NCBI GenBank assembly: GCA_000149265.1
Contig: CH002827.1
Location: 975,555 to 1,039,554, forward strand
Direction of reading: 5' to 3'
From: Ciona savignyi
Lineage: Eukaryota; Chordata; Ascidiacea; Phlebobranchia; Cionidae
Length of the DNA stretch: 64,000 bases
Under the pieces are notes generated by a model. That model did not search any database, was not told the origin of the DNA, and was given only the letters and a program-made list of their open reading frames with translations. The position numbers and the translations under genes are program-made. This document shows positions 1-12,011 of the stretch, piece after piece (positions within the stretch are counted from its first letter, which is position 1; each line of letters begins with the position of its first letter).

Positions 1-20
1 AAATTTCTAAATTTTTTATT

Positions 21-184
21 TTTTGATGACGTCACTATCTTTGCGTCCACGTCATATTTTTTTCTTATACAATGTTGTAGTTTTTGATTTGTTTACAATA
101 GAGCCTAACTTACTTTTACAAAGTTACTCAAAAACAAATTTCCTACAATTATATTATACTTTTGGTTTTATGACGTCATCAAAA
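21..184. repeat. inverted 14-bp repeat with TGACGTCA cores
   Basis: TTTTGATGACGTCA at 21-34 is the exact reverse complement of 171-184, with 136 bp between. Each arm holds the palindrome TGACGTCA. It could be the two ends of a small transposon-like element or a chance pair of CRE-like sites; no target duplication was found. Confidence 0.35.
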
Positions 185-1585
185 TAATATTACATCACTA
201 ATTTCATGTTACAGGTCCACCCATCCCAAAGTTTGTTTTCGTTTTTTTTTATTATAAGTAATGTTAGAATAGAAATTTAGATTACTATAAAGTACACATT
301 CCTTTTTCTTACTAATTTTCTTTGAAATAAACTATAAATAAAGTGTTTGAACCAAATTGCGACTATAACTATAAAGATACTCAAAAACCCCCCCAAAATG
401 TAAAAAATACAGGTAAGATCACATCCGGGACATCCCAAGAAGCGAAACTGATTCTACTGCCATAGACACATTAAATGAAACGCACATTTTGGGCGTAGTA
501 TTAGAAAAAAACGTTTTTAGTGAGACTTCCCCCTCAAAATTAGACCAAAAAAAGTCATAAAATTCAACTAAACTTTCCTTAAAAATTTCAAATGCAAAGT
601 TATGTTTATTTTTGTATTTTTCAAAAGATATACCATATAGCTTTCCAAAGAGACCAAACTTTAGCAGTTTGGATAAGAAATTTTGGAGATTTTTTATTTT
701 GAATGAGCACATGTCAAAAAAGCCAAATTTGGTCTTATCGTTTCTAAAGGGTTAAAAGAACAAAATACAATAATACCAAATGAGGAAATACATGCGATTG
801 CGAGACACTCGCTCCATATATATTATCCAATAAAATTTGCGGAATTGTCAACTCAGCAAATCGGGGTGCTAGGATCAAAGCGACGTAGTCTATCAGAGAT
901 TTAATTGACAGCTGGCTGCTGGCGTAAATGAATTTTAAGTTTCCAGTTTTGTGTTAGAACGTTGTAATTTAATAAAAACTTTTTAAATTTCGAAAATTTA
1001 GTACCCATATGTAGCACAATATTCAGAGCCTGCTAAATCGTGAATTCTCACCGGCATATCCAGTTATAACCTCACCGAGTTTGGTTGTTTTATGCAATAC
1101 TGTATAAAATGTTTTCCGCGTGAGCATACATTCCGCGTTCTTTTTTAGCTTTATAAATTGATACTTTAGAAATAGTCAACGCTCGCTAATCGGCATAGAA
1201 ATATAGGAAACCAAAATAATGTTAAAAGCAATTTGTTTTATTGTAGTAGGTAGATTTTATTGTCATTTTATTAGTAGGTAGAATTAGCGTTTATTTGTTG
1301 TTGCTTTTACTAATTAAAGTGTAACTTACAGTCTTACATGTTATCAAGGACTATGCTTCCTTTTTTTGGACCATTGTTTTAATACCCGCAATTCTTCAAC
1401 ATTTTTAAAAAGCGACTTTGCATCGAAAAAAAAAAGATTATTAACGCTAATTAGTAGTCAAAATACCTAACGCATTTGATAATACAGTAGATGACGACTT
1501 GCCTCTTAATCGTTTTATTGATCAAGAAAAGTTTTGAAATAAATTCGTTTAAAATAGAATTGCAATTAGTAAGTGATCTAAAAAA

Positions 1586-1671
1586 CCCACGGCATTTTTT
1601 TTGCTGTGGACTTTGGTTAAATTGGCAAAAGTCCACGGCAAACCCCACGGCAATTGCCTTTTGCCGTGGGG
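1586..1671. repeat. cluster of CCACGGCAAA hairpins
   Basis: The motif CCACGGC and its complement occur repeatedly within 86 bp, so that consecutive hairpins can form. The clearest has an 11-bp stem, CCCCACGGCAA (1643-1653) pairing with TTGCCGTGGGG (1661-1671). A second pairs GCTGTGGACTTT near 1603 with AAAGTCCACGGC near 1629. It is probably a fragment of a foldback element. No protein function is supported. Confidence 0.45.
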
Positions 1672-2071
1672 AATTTCAAGGACTGGACATGTTAAATTTG
1701 TATTCCATTGCACTATGGAGGGGTTTAAAGCACATATATCAATAATTTTCAATTTGTTTAAAAAACACTTCTAAAAATCACTTGAATAAAATATCATATT
1801 TTAACGGCAAACTTGTTTCGACTTAATGCTGGGGGTTTAGTTCAAATTAAGTATCCCGTTTCTTGCAACCTATGTTGTTGATTTGAAAGCTTGTGGCTGT
1901 CTGAAGACTGCTGCCACCTTCAAATACTGAGTAACTATATATGTATGTTCTTCTATGCCAAAATTTCCATAAATTTAACTCTTGGTCAAAAAAGGTATGG
2001 TTATACTTAGACTTAGACATTTTTCTCTCAATTTGTTTCAATGTAGCTTAATTTTCCTATTCACACAACAG

Positions 2072-5000
2072 GTTTCTAAAACTTGGGGTGACTGCTGATA
2101 GTGATTTCAAAAACCCAAATACGGAGCAGATGTCTACAGAAGCGAAGAAAGAATGGTTTCTTGGTCGTGCTGCAATTGCATTGTACATCGCTGCACACCG
2201 TGGAAATGTTGAGTTAATGAAAGCACTGATTCAAGCAGGTACAAGTCGTTAATATGCAATTCACAAAAAAACGCGTTTTTTATAGACACATTATGTGCTT
2301 TCAAATGTGCCGCACATATAAATTTGTTATTTTTCCAGGGGTGCATAAATACATCATTTGTTAAAATATCCATTTTCATAACATAAATGTTTAATTTTTG
2401 TGTTTAGATCTATCAGAAATAATAGGGTACTTACAACGGAATGAGTCTTATAAAAATAGAAAATATTGAACTTGAGATGTTTCACAAAACACTACTTGTT
2501 AACCTGTGTAACCACAATAAATTTAATAACAGGGGTCGACATTGCCGCAGTAACAAAACATGGTCGAAATGCCCTTCATGTAGCTGCAGCTGGTGGTCAG
2601 GATAAATGTGTTGACTTGCTCCTTGCCCATGGCGCTGGTATGTTCGTTATTGCTACAGTAGCATGATATAGTCAACTTTACATATAACCAACCAAAACTT
2701 ACTTAAAAAAACAAAACTACAGATCTTTGCAATAATATATAACAGATAGGTATACATTTATACAAATACAATACCCGTGTCAGTAATCATAGAAACAAAT
2801 TTTGTTTTTTTAACCTATAGAAATTAGCATTATTTGTGTTCCATATTACTTAAAAAATTGTATCCCCAATTTAAAATATTGAAACCCCCCTACTAAGTTA
2901 AGTTTAATCGGTTATCATTCCGAGTTTAATCTATCATCCAACATCTTTTCATGACAATTGCCAAGTTGTAAATGCATTTATCAGGCTAATTAACTTTGTT
3001 TTAATGTTACTTGTAGGCATAGGCGTAAAGTTCTCCTTATTGTAGGCCGTGCAGGAATTCGAAACCCGTTCGCGCGTGAGCGCGAAAAAAATTTTTAAGG
3101 GACAACTTTCCTACGTATACGGTAGCATATTAAAACTATCTACTTCTAAGTAAGTTTTATAGCGCACAGCGGCAGTTCAACCAACTTAGTAATTACATAA
3201 AACACTTAACAACGCTTTCGTTCGTCAAAAAACGCTTTCATTCTTAGGTCATTCCCTCATTAGCTCACGTCAGACTACCGAACCTGGTGTCGGCATTCGA
3301 CCTTTGATCGGGGATCGGCCGACCTACCCAATCCTATAAAAATTCCTTAGCTTCCGGTTAGGGTATAATCGTTCGGTTTGCGGCCAAAGGACCGAGTTAT
3401 AAAATAATTTAATCGTCCCGACGTAAACCATTGCACTTTCGTTAGTCGCGTGGAATAAGTGGTGAAACAAATATTACACAACAAAGGTGTATGTGCGCGT
3501 CTGGAAAATCAAATGATCTCCGCAATTATAGGCGTAACTAAAAAGTAGTTTTAACATTAATTTAGTTAGGGCAGGCATAGATTCAATAGGGCAATATGTA
3601 CCGTAGCGGGATCTAATTAATCATTCTGTAAAACTAATTCATGCAAACAACAATAAATCACATTTTTAAACCTGAAAATTGTAATTGTGTGAAATGCGTA
3701 AAATAAGTTTTAACGCAATTATGTTTTTTTTAATTGATAACAGACTGTTTATACTAAAGAAACATTAGATTACTCTCTCTTATCATTAGCGTGCGCTTCG
3801 AGCGTTCGCACGTCATCAAAAAGATACACGCGTCTGCTCATTTCGGCCAGGTGCAAGTTGGACCAAGGCCAAGCAATCCTGACGTACACGCTAAGCGGAA
3901 GATTGCTTATTAAATCAAGTTAAAAGATACGGATTAGCTTTCCTAACTGTAATTAATACACTCGATACCGAATATAAAACTTTTGCTTGGAATATTTTTT
4001 AACTACCTGATACTAGCGTCTGGTTGTTTCTTAATTTGTTGTTTCATTGGAGCATATGATATTAAAACGCAATCGCCCTTGTATAATCACAGCGAAGGTG
4101 CGATCAAAATATATGCACAAAACGCAATATATCGATTATAATAATAAATATATCTATATATATTGTATACGATTTACCACAAACCGTATTAAAATTCAAA
4201 ATGTTGTATGTTGTAAGTTTAAAAGTAGTTTAAATAACCTTTTAATCGCTCAATTGCTGTAAAGTTGAACTGTATTTCTGTCATAGTTTGCATTTTCGCG
4301 TCAGAAAATAATCGTTTTTTTACGCGTTTTTAGATCGCGATCGGATCTGCAAGGATTTTAATGATCGTAAAAAATCCTGATCGGCACAACACTAGAAATT
4401 ACCGTGCATGTAAACACAAAAAAACGCTTTGTTCTCCAATTGCGACCTTTGTATGTCTTGCGCAATTGAATTGTAGTGCAGATAGGCAATTAATGTAGAC
4501 GATCTGATGATCGAAACGCGTGGAAATCAGGTGATGCTGCATATCCTGGCAAAATGCCAATGGCCTACTCTACACGCGTCGTTCGGCGCCATATATATTA
4601 TATTTATATATAAATATTTTTTTAATTTTTTTGAATCGTTAGGCCGTGCGACGCACGGCCGCACGGCCGTACTTTACGCCACTGCTTGTAGGATCTCTCA
4701 TCAATACCGAGGACGCACTTGGAGAGACTCCCCTTCAATCAGCTGCAAACTCTGGACATAAGTCTTGTGAAAGAAGACTGTTTCTATTTCAAGTATGTCA
4801 TTTGTAATCCGCACTTACTTGTTCATCATCTGCAACAGTTTGGCCATGTATTTGTGTCAAATTTTTAAAATTACATAAATGTGCATGAATCACAGAGTCC
4901 GGGAAGTATTGTTAAATGAACTTTAAGGAAATGAGCCTATTGTCAGACTTTTTAAATAGTTAAGGCTTTTTAAACAGTTCAGCACTCACCTTTTTTATTA

Positions 5001-7399
5001 CAGTGGAGAAAGCGTGCAGCAAAAATGCAAAAGATTGAATTGTTGTCGCGGAATGATCTGATGGCCCACCAACTTTACGATTCCTCGTCCAAAACTTGGT
5101 TAGATGGTTCGCACAGTCAGCATTATCAAAGTCACATCCTCCCACAGCAGGTGTTGTGCAACATAAAAAATAATATTGTCTAATTAATGTAATGTTATTT
5201 TAAAAATTCTTTGGACTTGCTAACGAACAGTGTATCGAAAGAATGGTCAATAAATATTTAGTTTGTTGTTGGCAGCCGAAAGTCTCTATCTCTCTTTCTC
5301 CCTCTCTTTGTTTTTCTCTGGTTCCTAAACTTTACCATGTTTATTTGTTCTTGAAATATAAACTGAACTCAAAATTAGTAAAAAAAACATTTTATACAGT
5401 ATTTTAAATATTTTTATATGTATTAATCAGATTTGTTTCAATTAGGTTTTGTATTCATGATCAGTACTATCATGTTGGTTGTAAAATCGTAATTGAATTT
5501 AATTGTCATTGATAGCTCCCCATGTATTGTCAATTCTACACTCACATTTCAATATATTCGCCATGCAATTTTGTAACTAAACGTATGTCTTTCTCTCTAA
5601 ATACAGGAATTTCAGGGGACTGGTTTAGACTCAAAACGCAGTGAAGTAAGCATAAAATCTACATCAGGGTCTTTAGTTTCATCAAATCAGCGCAAACGAA
5701 ACCATCCAGATTTAACAAAACCAACCTCCGTCAGCGAATCAGCAGTGATTAGACCACCAAACAGAAAAGCAAAATCCTATACTACAAGGTACAAAAACAT
5801 AACATGTAAATTACCCATATCCTTTTTATTGCGTATAAAAGTAATGCAATGCAAAAATTAATAATTACTCCGTTTAAATCAGGGATGTCCAACCTGCGGC
5901 CCGCGGGCCGCACTGCGGCCCACCTGAGATTTTTGTGCGGCCCGCTAGTTATTTTGACTCCAAGTAGTATTTTAAACTTTAAATCTTAGCCTAATTAAAA
6001 TGTATCAGTCAGCTTTTAGGGGCGCTTTAAAAATCAAAATTGCAGAAAGAAACATACTGATGACAAACACTTATCTCATCGACTTTGTATTGCAGAAATA
6101 AGTTTTTGTTTCTTTCTATATGTATGTTATTTGTTCCTTTTTTCAAAGATGAAATTAATAGCTTTTAGTTGTTTCTTTATGTACGCATTCAGGGTTGGAA
6201 TTAAGGGATCGCGAATCGCTGTTCGCGAACCGTTTTCTAAAGTTCGCGAATTACAAAATTTAACAAAATCGCAAAAATATAAATTACCGTTACTGATTTC
6301 GCGCACTTTCAATAATAAATCATTAACACGTTAATTTACACCGTTTGCCTTTAACATAACATTTAACAATCACATTACTATTACATTTATTTACCTTGCC
6401 TTTACTTTGCATTATTGACGCATAATAAGCATTTCTATCACAACGCAACAATGGCCATTATGCGTTCATATACCTCGATTCCTTTATTTATGATTGGCGA
6501 GATGCGACACACCCCTTTTGAATTCACGTTTATTGCAATTTATCATTACTGTACTACTAATAAACGGTATTGTCTGCTTTATATAATAAAAAATCTTTCT
6601 GGTTGTTTTAGGCAATTTATCATAACCAAACATATTTTGAGCGCTTCAAAGCGAATATTCTCCTTACCAACACATTTCGCAAATCCCTTCAAAACCATTA
6701 TATCAAACCCTGCCATTTTTATTAAAATTTAATAGGTTCTGCGGCCCATTGAATTATTTCAAGTGACAATGCGGCCCGTTACAATAAAAGGTTGGACATC
6801 CCTGGTTTAAATCGTTGTTTTAAGCTTCTAGTCAAGAAAATGTCTTTTTTTAAAGTTAGTCAGAATGGTGTAAATAAATCATTGATTTTGTAAACTTTTT
6901 TGTGAAATCATAAAACTATAGTAAAATAGGTACCTGTTTAAGAATTAATTTAAAAATTCACCATTGTTAAATAAAAGTACATTCCTTGGCTGGTTTTTAA
7001 AATCGTAGTATATGATCCGACAGTTTGGTTTCGAGCCAGCAACCTTACAGGTGCCGGCAGGCCATTTATGTTCCTATCGAATAAGCTGTTCGGCCGAAAA
7101 AAACTTTTGATTTCTCTGAGCTGTCGAATATTTATAACCTTTTATTCAGGCACAGATATTTATGTACGAAAAGAGTAATCCAATTAATAACCATTTAAAA
7201 TACCAATTCCATATCAATGGCATTCCTAAAAAGTGAATTTACCCACATAATGTCTCTTTTATAATTCAAACATTGATTAAAATAAAATAGTTGTTTAAAA
7301 CCAGGGAATTTCACTATTTTAAATTACAGTAGCCGCTCACCTTTAAAAATTAAATTTTCTGAGTTGGAGAGCTTCGACCATACAAGCAAGAGGAAATAG
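2072..7399 (+). CDS. ankyrin-repeat protein, 3' part (possibly ANKUB1/ANKRD60-like)
   Basis: Six exons can be joined with consistent phases: 2072-2239, 2533-2637, 4692-4792, 5004-5150, 5607-5788 and 7330-7399 (TAG stop). The product holds ankyrin units: ALYIAAHRGNVELMKALIQAG, then HGRNALHVAAAGGQDKCVDL, then LGETPLQSAANSGHKSC. A basic segment follows (CERRLFLFQWRKRA), then a Ser/Lys-rich tail ending in SFDHTSKRK. Ankyrin repeats are protein-binding modules. The unusual ALYIAA in place of PLHLAA and the short basic tail recall vertebrate ANKUB1/ANKRD60, but this is from memory and tentative. The 5' exons, including any ubiquitin-like domain, were not found and probably lie left of the window. 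Exon 1 has four A's at 2220-2223 where the ankyrin frame needs three, an apparent +1 shift. Two hAT-like elements sit in its introns. Confidence 0.72.
3010..4692. mobile_element. hAT-like non-autonomous transposon with 8-bp target duplication, inserted at a splice acceptor
   Basis: The element spans 3018-4684 (1667 bp). Its ends are CATAGGCGTAAAGT and, read inward on the other strand, CAGTGGCGTAAAGT (12 of 14 match). It is flanked by a perfect 8-bp duplication CTTGTAGG (3010-3017 and 4685-4692), as is typical of the hAT superfamily. No transposase reading frame is visible. The duplication contains the acceptor of the host exon: CTTGTAG|G. The right-hand copy is the acceptor that keeps the ankyrin reading frame, so the whole transposon is removed with the intron. 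Confidence 0.85.
5872..6812. mobile_element. hAT-like non-autonomous transposon with 8-bp target duplication
   Basis: The element spans 5880-6804 (925 bp) within the last ankyrin-gene intron. Its left end is CAGGGATGTCCAACCT; the right end reads the same inward on the opposite strand. The 8-bp target duplication is GTTTAAAT (5872-5879 and 6805-6812). GC-rich subterminal runs (GCGGCCCG) follow the inverted repeats at both ends. The interior is AT-rich with small chance reading frames and no transposase, so it must have been moved by an autonomous hAT relative. Confidence 0.9.
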
Positions 7400-7845
7400 T
7401 TGGCCTTCCTGTGTACCACTACCTGATGATTTGTTTACATTTAGTGTTTTGGTTGATATGTGTCGCAGTTTGCCTTAGATAGCTCATTGAATAAGAATAA
7501 TAGTGAAAAGAAGAATAGCTCGAGTTAGTTAGCTTTGTTTTGTTAATGCCAAATGTACTATTTCTAAAACTGTGATTATTATTTTAATTATTTTCTGCAC
7601 TTAAGTGTCTTTTTATCTTTCACTGTCTTTGACTTTCTGTGCCTTCTTTATTTTTGTATTAACTGTTGAGCATGTCAAATTTTAATAGAAATCTTACTTC
7701 CCGTTACGATCAACGCCCCAGATTTACTCTGGTGATTTTTATAAATGTGATATCCATTCTAATGACCTTTTTTATTGTAGAATGTTGTAGCACTAGGTTT
7801 GAATAAACATGCTGGCTGTCTGTCTTGCCACCCCATGTATATAGC

Positions 7846-10800
7846 ATGGACATTGCACCGTTGTCGCTAACGACATGTTTGGATGCCGATGATGTTTTTT
7901 GCGATGGAAATGAGCCAGAAAAGATTGAAGAGGGCGACTCTTCTGTTCGGAGATTAAGACCAAGAAAGCTTGTTGCAAGTGTAAGCAAAAGAGATCTGAC
8001 CAAACAGGTTGGCTATAGGTGTAAAACATATTGCAATTGTTGTAACTGTTCCCACCATGTTAAAATTTGCAAGTGAGCTTAGTAGTAGATTTCAGCTTAA
8101 CTCCTATGTGTTCCAATACGTAGAAGTACAATTCTAATAAAGTACCCCTGATTTTAAAGAAAAGTTACAAAATCTTTTTATTTAATTAACATTTAACACG
8201 CAAATGGAATTCTAAAACACCTACATTTGCATTAACTTTATTTTTTGTTGCATGATTATTTAAACCTTGCCAGTGATAGGACACCAGAATGGTGTACATA
8301 GATCTGCATCACTCATTTTGTTTCCAGATACGGGAGGTGGTGGCACGAAGACATCATAGTTGGGATGAGAAGCAGTTTTTAGATCAACACTGCTCACTTG
8401 TTAAAGCTGTTAGAGCCAGTGCTTCTAGTTATTCCAAGCTTAAACAACGGTCAAAAGAAGTAATTTATATGACATAAATTTAAAATTTTTCTTGGTTTCT
8501 TAAATGATTTTATTTGTTAAACAAATTAGTTTGGTTATAAATGTACTACTCTATTAAATCACAGAAAATTACTTAATACATTTTTGATTTATTTAAATTT
8601 TACCTGCCTCAATTTCTCTTTTCTGAAAAAAATTTAAAGCTTTTAGTTATTTTGAACAACTTTTCAGCCTAAAAACTATTGTTGAGAAAAGAAACAATGA
8701 CTCTGTCTTCATTGTAGGTTTTAGATGAGCCAGCTGTTTTCCATGTGAAATGCATCGAACTGGCCAGGGCGCTACAACTCGCCAAGCATGCTATAGTATA
8801 TACTGGTGCCGGTATAAGCACTGCTGCCAATATTCCGGACTACAGGGGTACAAATGGTGTGTGGACTCGGCTCAAATCGGGAAAGGACATTGGCGCATGT
8901 GAGTTTAAGTCAAAGGTTTGTATTATATAATTTAAAATCAATTATGAATAATAAATAGGATACTATATCATAATATTAAATAATATTCAGGTAAACTAAG
9001 TTTGTTTGTCTGTGCTGGTGCTATTGTAACATGTTTATTCAAAATATTGGTAGAAATTATATTATCATCTAAATCTAATAAAATCTAAGTCAATACTTTT
9101 TTTCATGTTCATGTGGCTGGGAAAAGCAACACTAGGCAATTGTTCCAGTTATTATCACATGACTTGTGGGCTGTATGTTGTGAACATTTGCGATTACTGA
9201 CAGATAAATCATGTGCTTTGTGAACCACAGTCTAGCCAGAGATATTACACTTAATAGGGTTAGGTGATAGAAATCTTATCAGACATTTCATTGCTCTTAG
9301 TGTAACCCATATTTCTATCTTTGGATGGAGTGTATGTCTTATGCCAAAAACGACACGTTTTCCCTAATTTTTTAAGTTAATTTCTTTATTGTTATATTTA
9401 TGTTAATCGAAATGTTCGGGATCCTAAATGTACTAATCATTTTTAACTTTAGGCCAGGACCTGGTACGAGCAGTTCCCACCTATACCCACATGTGCATTA
9501 AGCATTGATGAGAAAGAAGATTCTACATCATGTTGTTTCACAGAACTGTGACGGTCTTCACATCCGAAGTGGAATTGCTTCTAAATATCTTTCAGAACTA
9601 CACGGAAACATGTATTGTGAAGTAATAGTTATTAAGTCTTATTTGTTGTGAATATAGCATAATATGCTTTTGTTTGTGCTTATTTTCAATAATCAATATA
9701 ATAAGCTAATTTAGTTTGTTTATTAAATTCTTAAGTTTTAATATTTGTAACTATTTAAACCGGTACAATATTCTCACATAGCTAGATCACCTTTTTTCTG
9801 AATAGCTGCATCAAGTCTTTTTTGCTTAAAATTGTTTTAAATAGACCAGTATAGTCGTAAGCTAATCAAACTAGTAAGCTAATCAAACTATTGTCAGGTG
9901 TGCTTGAATTGTGATGCCAAGTATTACCGGACATTCGATGTGACTGAAAACACCAGTTTCCGACGTCATCTTACTGGTCGAAAGTGTAACAAATGTCTCT
10001 CTGACCTTAAAGACACAATTGTTCACTTTGGAGAAAGAAGCGATGTCAGGTTGGTAAATAGAGTTCAATTATCAGAAGTAGACTAGTATATTTTCATGCC
10101 AAAGAATTGTATTTAATAACTATATCAGCAAAAATTGCTGCACAAACTTGACAATAAAAAATGTTTCACCAAATCAACTAAATACTAGCAAAATTATTGA
10201 CATACACCAAATGACATAAATATTATAGGCTTATAACAATTGTCTTAGTACTTTTTATACTTGTATACCAGATGGCCTCATAGTTGGAAAAGTGCAGAAG
10301 CAAACGCTGAAAAGGCAGATCTTATCTTGTGTCTTGGTTCCAGCCTAAAGATATTACGATCATACAAGAGTTTATGGCTCACTGATAGGTAAGTTGTGGG
10401 AAAATCACTTTATGTGTAGCATAGAAATATATCTTTCATCATTTCTATCTAGTTTGGTGGAAGCAAACGCACTAAAGTGCTGGCAAATTTTATTGTATCG
10501 TTTTAAACTGCTGTAAGTGTTGTGTGGTTGATGTGAATTAAAATACTTTCACCTGGTCATTTCCTTATTTTTGGATCAGATTCATTCTGAGCTGCACCAT
10601 TAAACTGTTAACTTATTTATAAAAATAACAGGCCGAAGAGAAATCGTCCGAAATTGTTCATTGTCAACTTGCAGTGGACGCCCAAAGATTCCCAAGCTAC
10701 ATCAAAAATTAATGGTAAGTTTATAGTGTTATTTCTAATAATTAATTCGGTTAGGATATAGGATGAGATATTCATGTTTATCCCCGTGAATGGGAAAACC

Positions 10801-12011
10801 AAGGGGGTTATCACACGGGCAATCGTCAGATCACCTCGCGCCCATCGTCGGGTTACCGGAGCTATTGCAGTGTGTTGTATATGATAGACACGTTCCTTCA
10901 ATTTGGTAGAACCCATTAATCCGCTGGGTTCAGGCAAAGTCCGTAAAGTGCCTTGCCCAAGGACACAACCGACTAGCTAGCGATCAGTTTCGCAGCTGCA
11001 ACCTTTCGGTTGAAAGGCGACGCACTTAACCGCTAGACCACCGGGCCGGTTAGCCTAATGAACTTTATAGTCTAATGGGTTATTGTAAAACTGAAGAAAA
11101 ATCTCAATCATATACAACAATGCAGCAATGTTAACCCAACGGTGTGCACGAAACGATAAAATAATCATTATAATGCAACTTGTGATTTCCAATTCACAGG
11201 GTTAAAACATAGTTGGTTTATTAGTAATTTGAGAAATGTAATAAAATGTTAGTAAAAATTTCTGTAAGTCTCGAACCTTAATAGGAGTAAGCTGTATGAA
11301 TTTCTCCATTCCTATAGCTTTTAAACCCAACATAATTCTTAGTCCTGTCCTTGTAGGTTCTCCACAATAAGTGTCCTATATTGTATTTTAGATAGGTAAA
11401 TGTTTGCTATAATGGTCATTTCTAATTTGTATTCCTAGGTACTGTCGATGAAGTAATGAAAATTGTGATGCCGTTTTTGTCCATCATTCCTACAACTTAT
11501 ACCAGGTAACTGTCAACAATATTAAATCAACTAAGTTACACTAATGTGTGTACAATTCTCAGGCTTTCCGACCCGTTATTCCTGTTGGCAAGCGAACCAA
11601 TGTTAAATGAAGTTTCTGTTCACACAACTTCAAGCATTATCTGACTTTTTATTGGACCCCAGTTACAAAAACATAGAAAGACCCTTTTCTGAGGCCGACG
11701 CAAGATTGGATGAACAAAACTTTAACGGCAGCACTTGTTCTCAACATGGACGGACTTTGTCTGATGTCAAAATTAACCTCCCCCACGTTCCTTTGTATCC
11801 CACATTGCCAGCCATTAGCGACCAAAATGTAATTTCTACTAGTGAAAGTGTAACGGAAGAGCACAAACCAGAGCAGGCTATTGGAGACCAAATAGATAGT
11901 GCAGTTCAATGTGTTGTGAGCGAGGCACCTGCATGGTTTGGCATGGGCTATCGGAAATCCGCTGTCAGGAAGTTTGGTGCCAGAAGAAAATCCAAACGAA
12001 AACCATCTTAA
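7846..12011 (+). CDS. SIRT7: NAD-dependent deacylase, sirtuin 7 type
   Basis: Nine exons: 7846-8007, 8328-8459, 8718-8898, 9453-9621, 9898-10049, 10272-10388, 10632-10714, 11439-11505 and 11563-12011. Sirtuin signatures appear in order: [17 protein letters not shown] (NAD binding), VSQNCDGLH, catalytic-His motif ELHGNMYCE, zinc cysteines VCLNC and [27 protein letters not shown] and [11 protein letters not shown]. The last two, the N-terminal RRLRPRKL region and the basic C-terminus ([13 protein letters not shown]...RKSKRKPS) match SIRT7 rather than other sirtuins. SIRT7 is a nucleolar NAD-dependent histone and protein deacylase linked to rRNA transcription. The ATG at 7846 starts an open exon ending phase 0; a pyrimidine-rich AG at about 7765-7780 could be a 5'UTR or spliced-leader acceptor. 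The frame breaks twice: a base appears missing near 9507-9511 (CIKH-LMRKK), and exon 9 changes frame between about 11590 and 11660. Confidence 0.9.
10752..11049 (-). mobile_element. tRNA-derived SINE (copy 1)
   Basis: Read on the minus strand it starts with a tRNA-like head, GGTGGTCTAGCGGTTAAGTG (box A) followed by GGTTGCAGC (box B-like). It continues through a conserved body with TCCTTGGGCAAGGCACTTTA and ends in a GGATA/TATCC tail. It lies in SIRT7 intron 7, antisense to the gene. A possible 7-bp target duplication CGGTTAG is seen at 10748-10754 and 11047-11053. A second near full-length copy is at 60971-61264. Confidence 0.75.

Larger units (their letters stand above)
1..2071. other. AT-rich non-coding stretch before the first recognised exon
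   Basis: No exon could be supported here. The sequence is AT-rich and probably intron or upstream sequence of the ankyrin gene, whose first visible exon opens at 2072 in mid-codon. Two structures stand out: an inverted 14-mer (21-34 and 171-184) and a cluster of CCACGGCAAA hairpins at 1586-1671, both listed separately. A good plus-strand donor (CAG|GTAAG, about 409-415) has no convincing open exon in front of it. Confidence 0.5.

Noticed and set aside
419-712. 97-codon minus-strand frame
   Set aside because: No splice sites, start context or recognisable domain; phenylalanine- and lysine-rich as expected of AT-rich DNA.
2466-2666. Continuous frame across the ankyrin exon at 2533
   Set aside because: The ankyrin repeat begins only after the AG at 2531-2532 and ends at the donor at 2638; the outer parts are intron.
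10617-10937. 106-codon minus-strand frame ([20 protein letters not shown]...), with a similar frame at 60782-61150
   Set aside because: The two frames resemble each other only because both lie in copies of the same SINE; neither is a gene.
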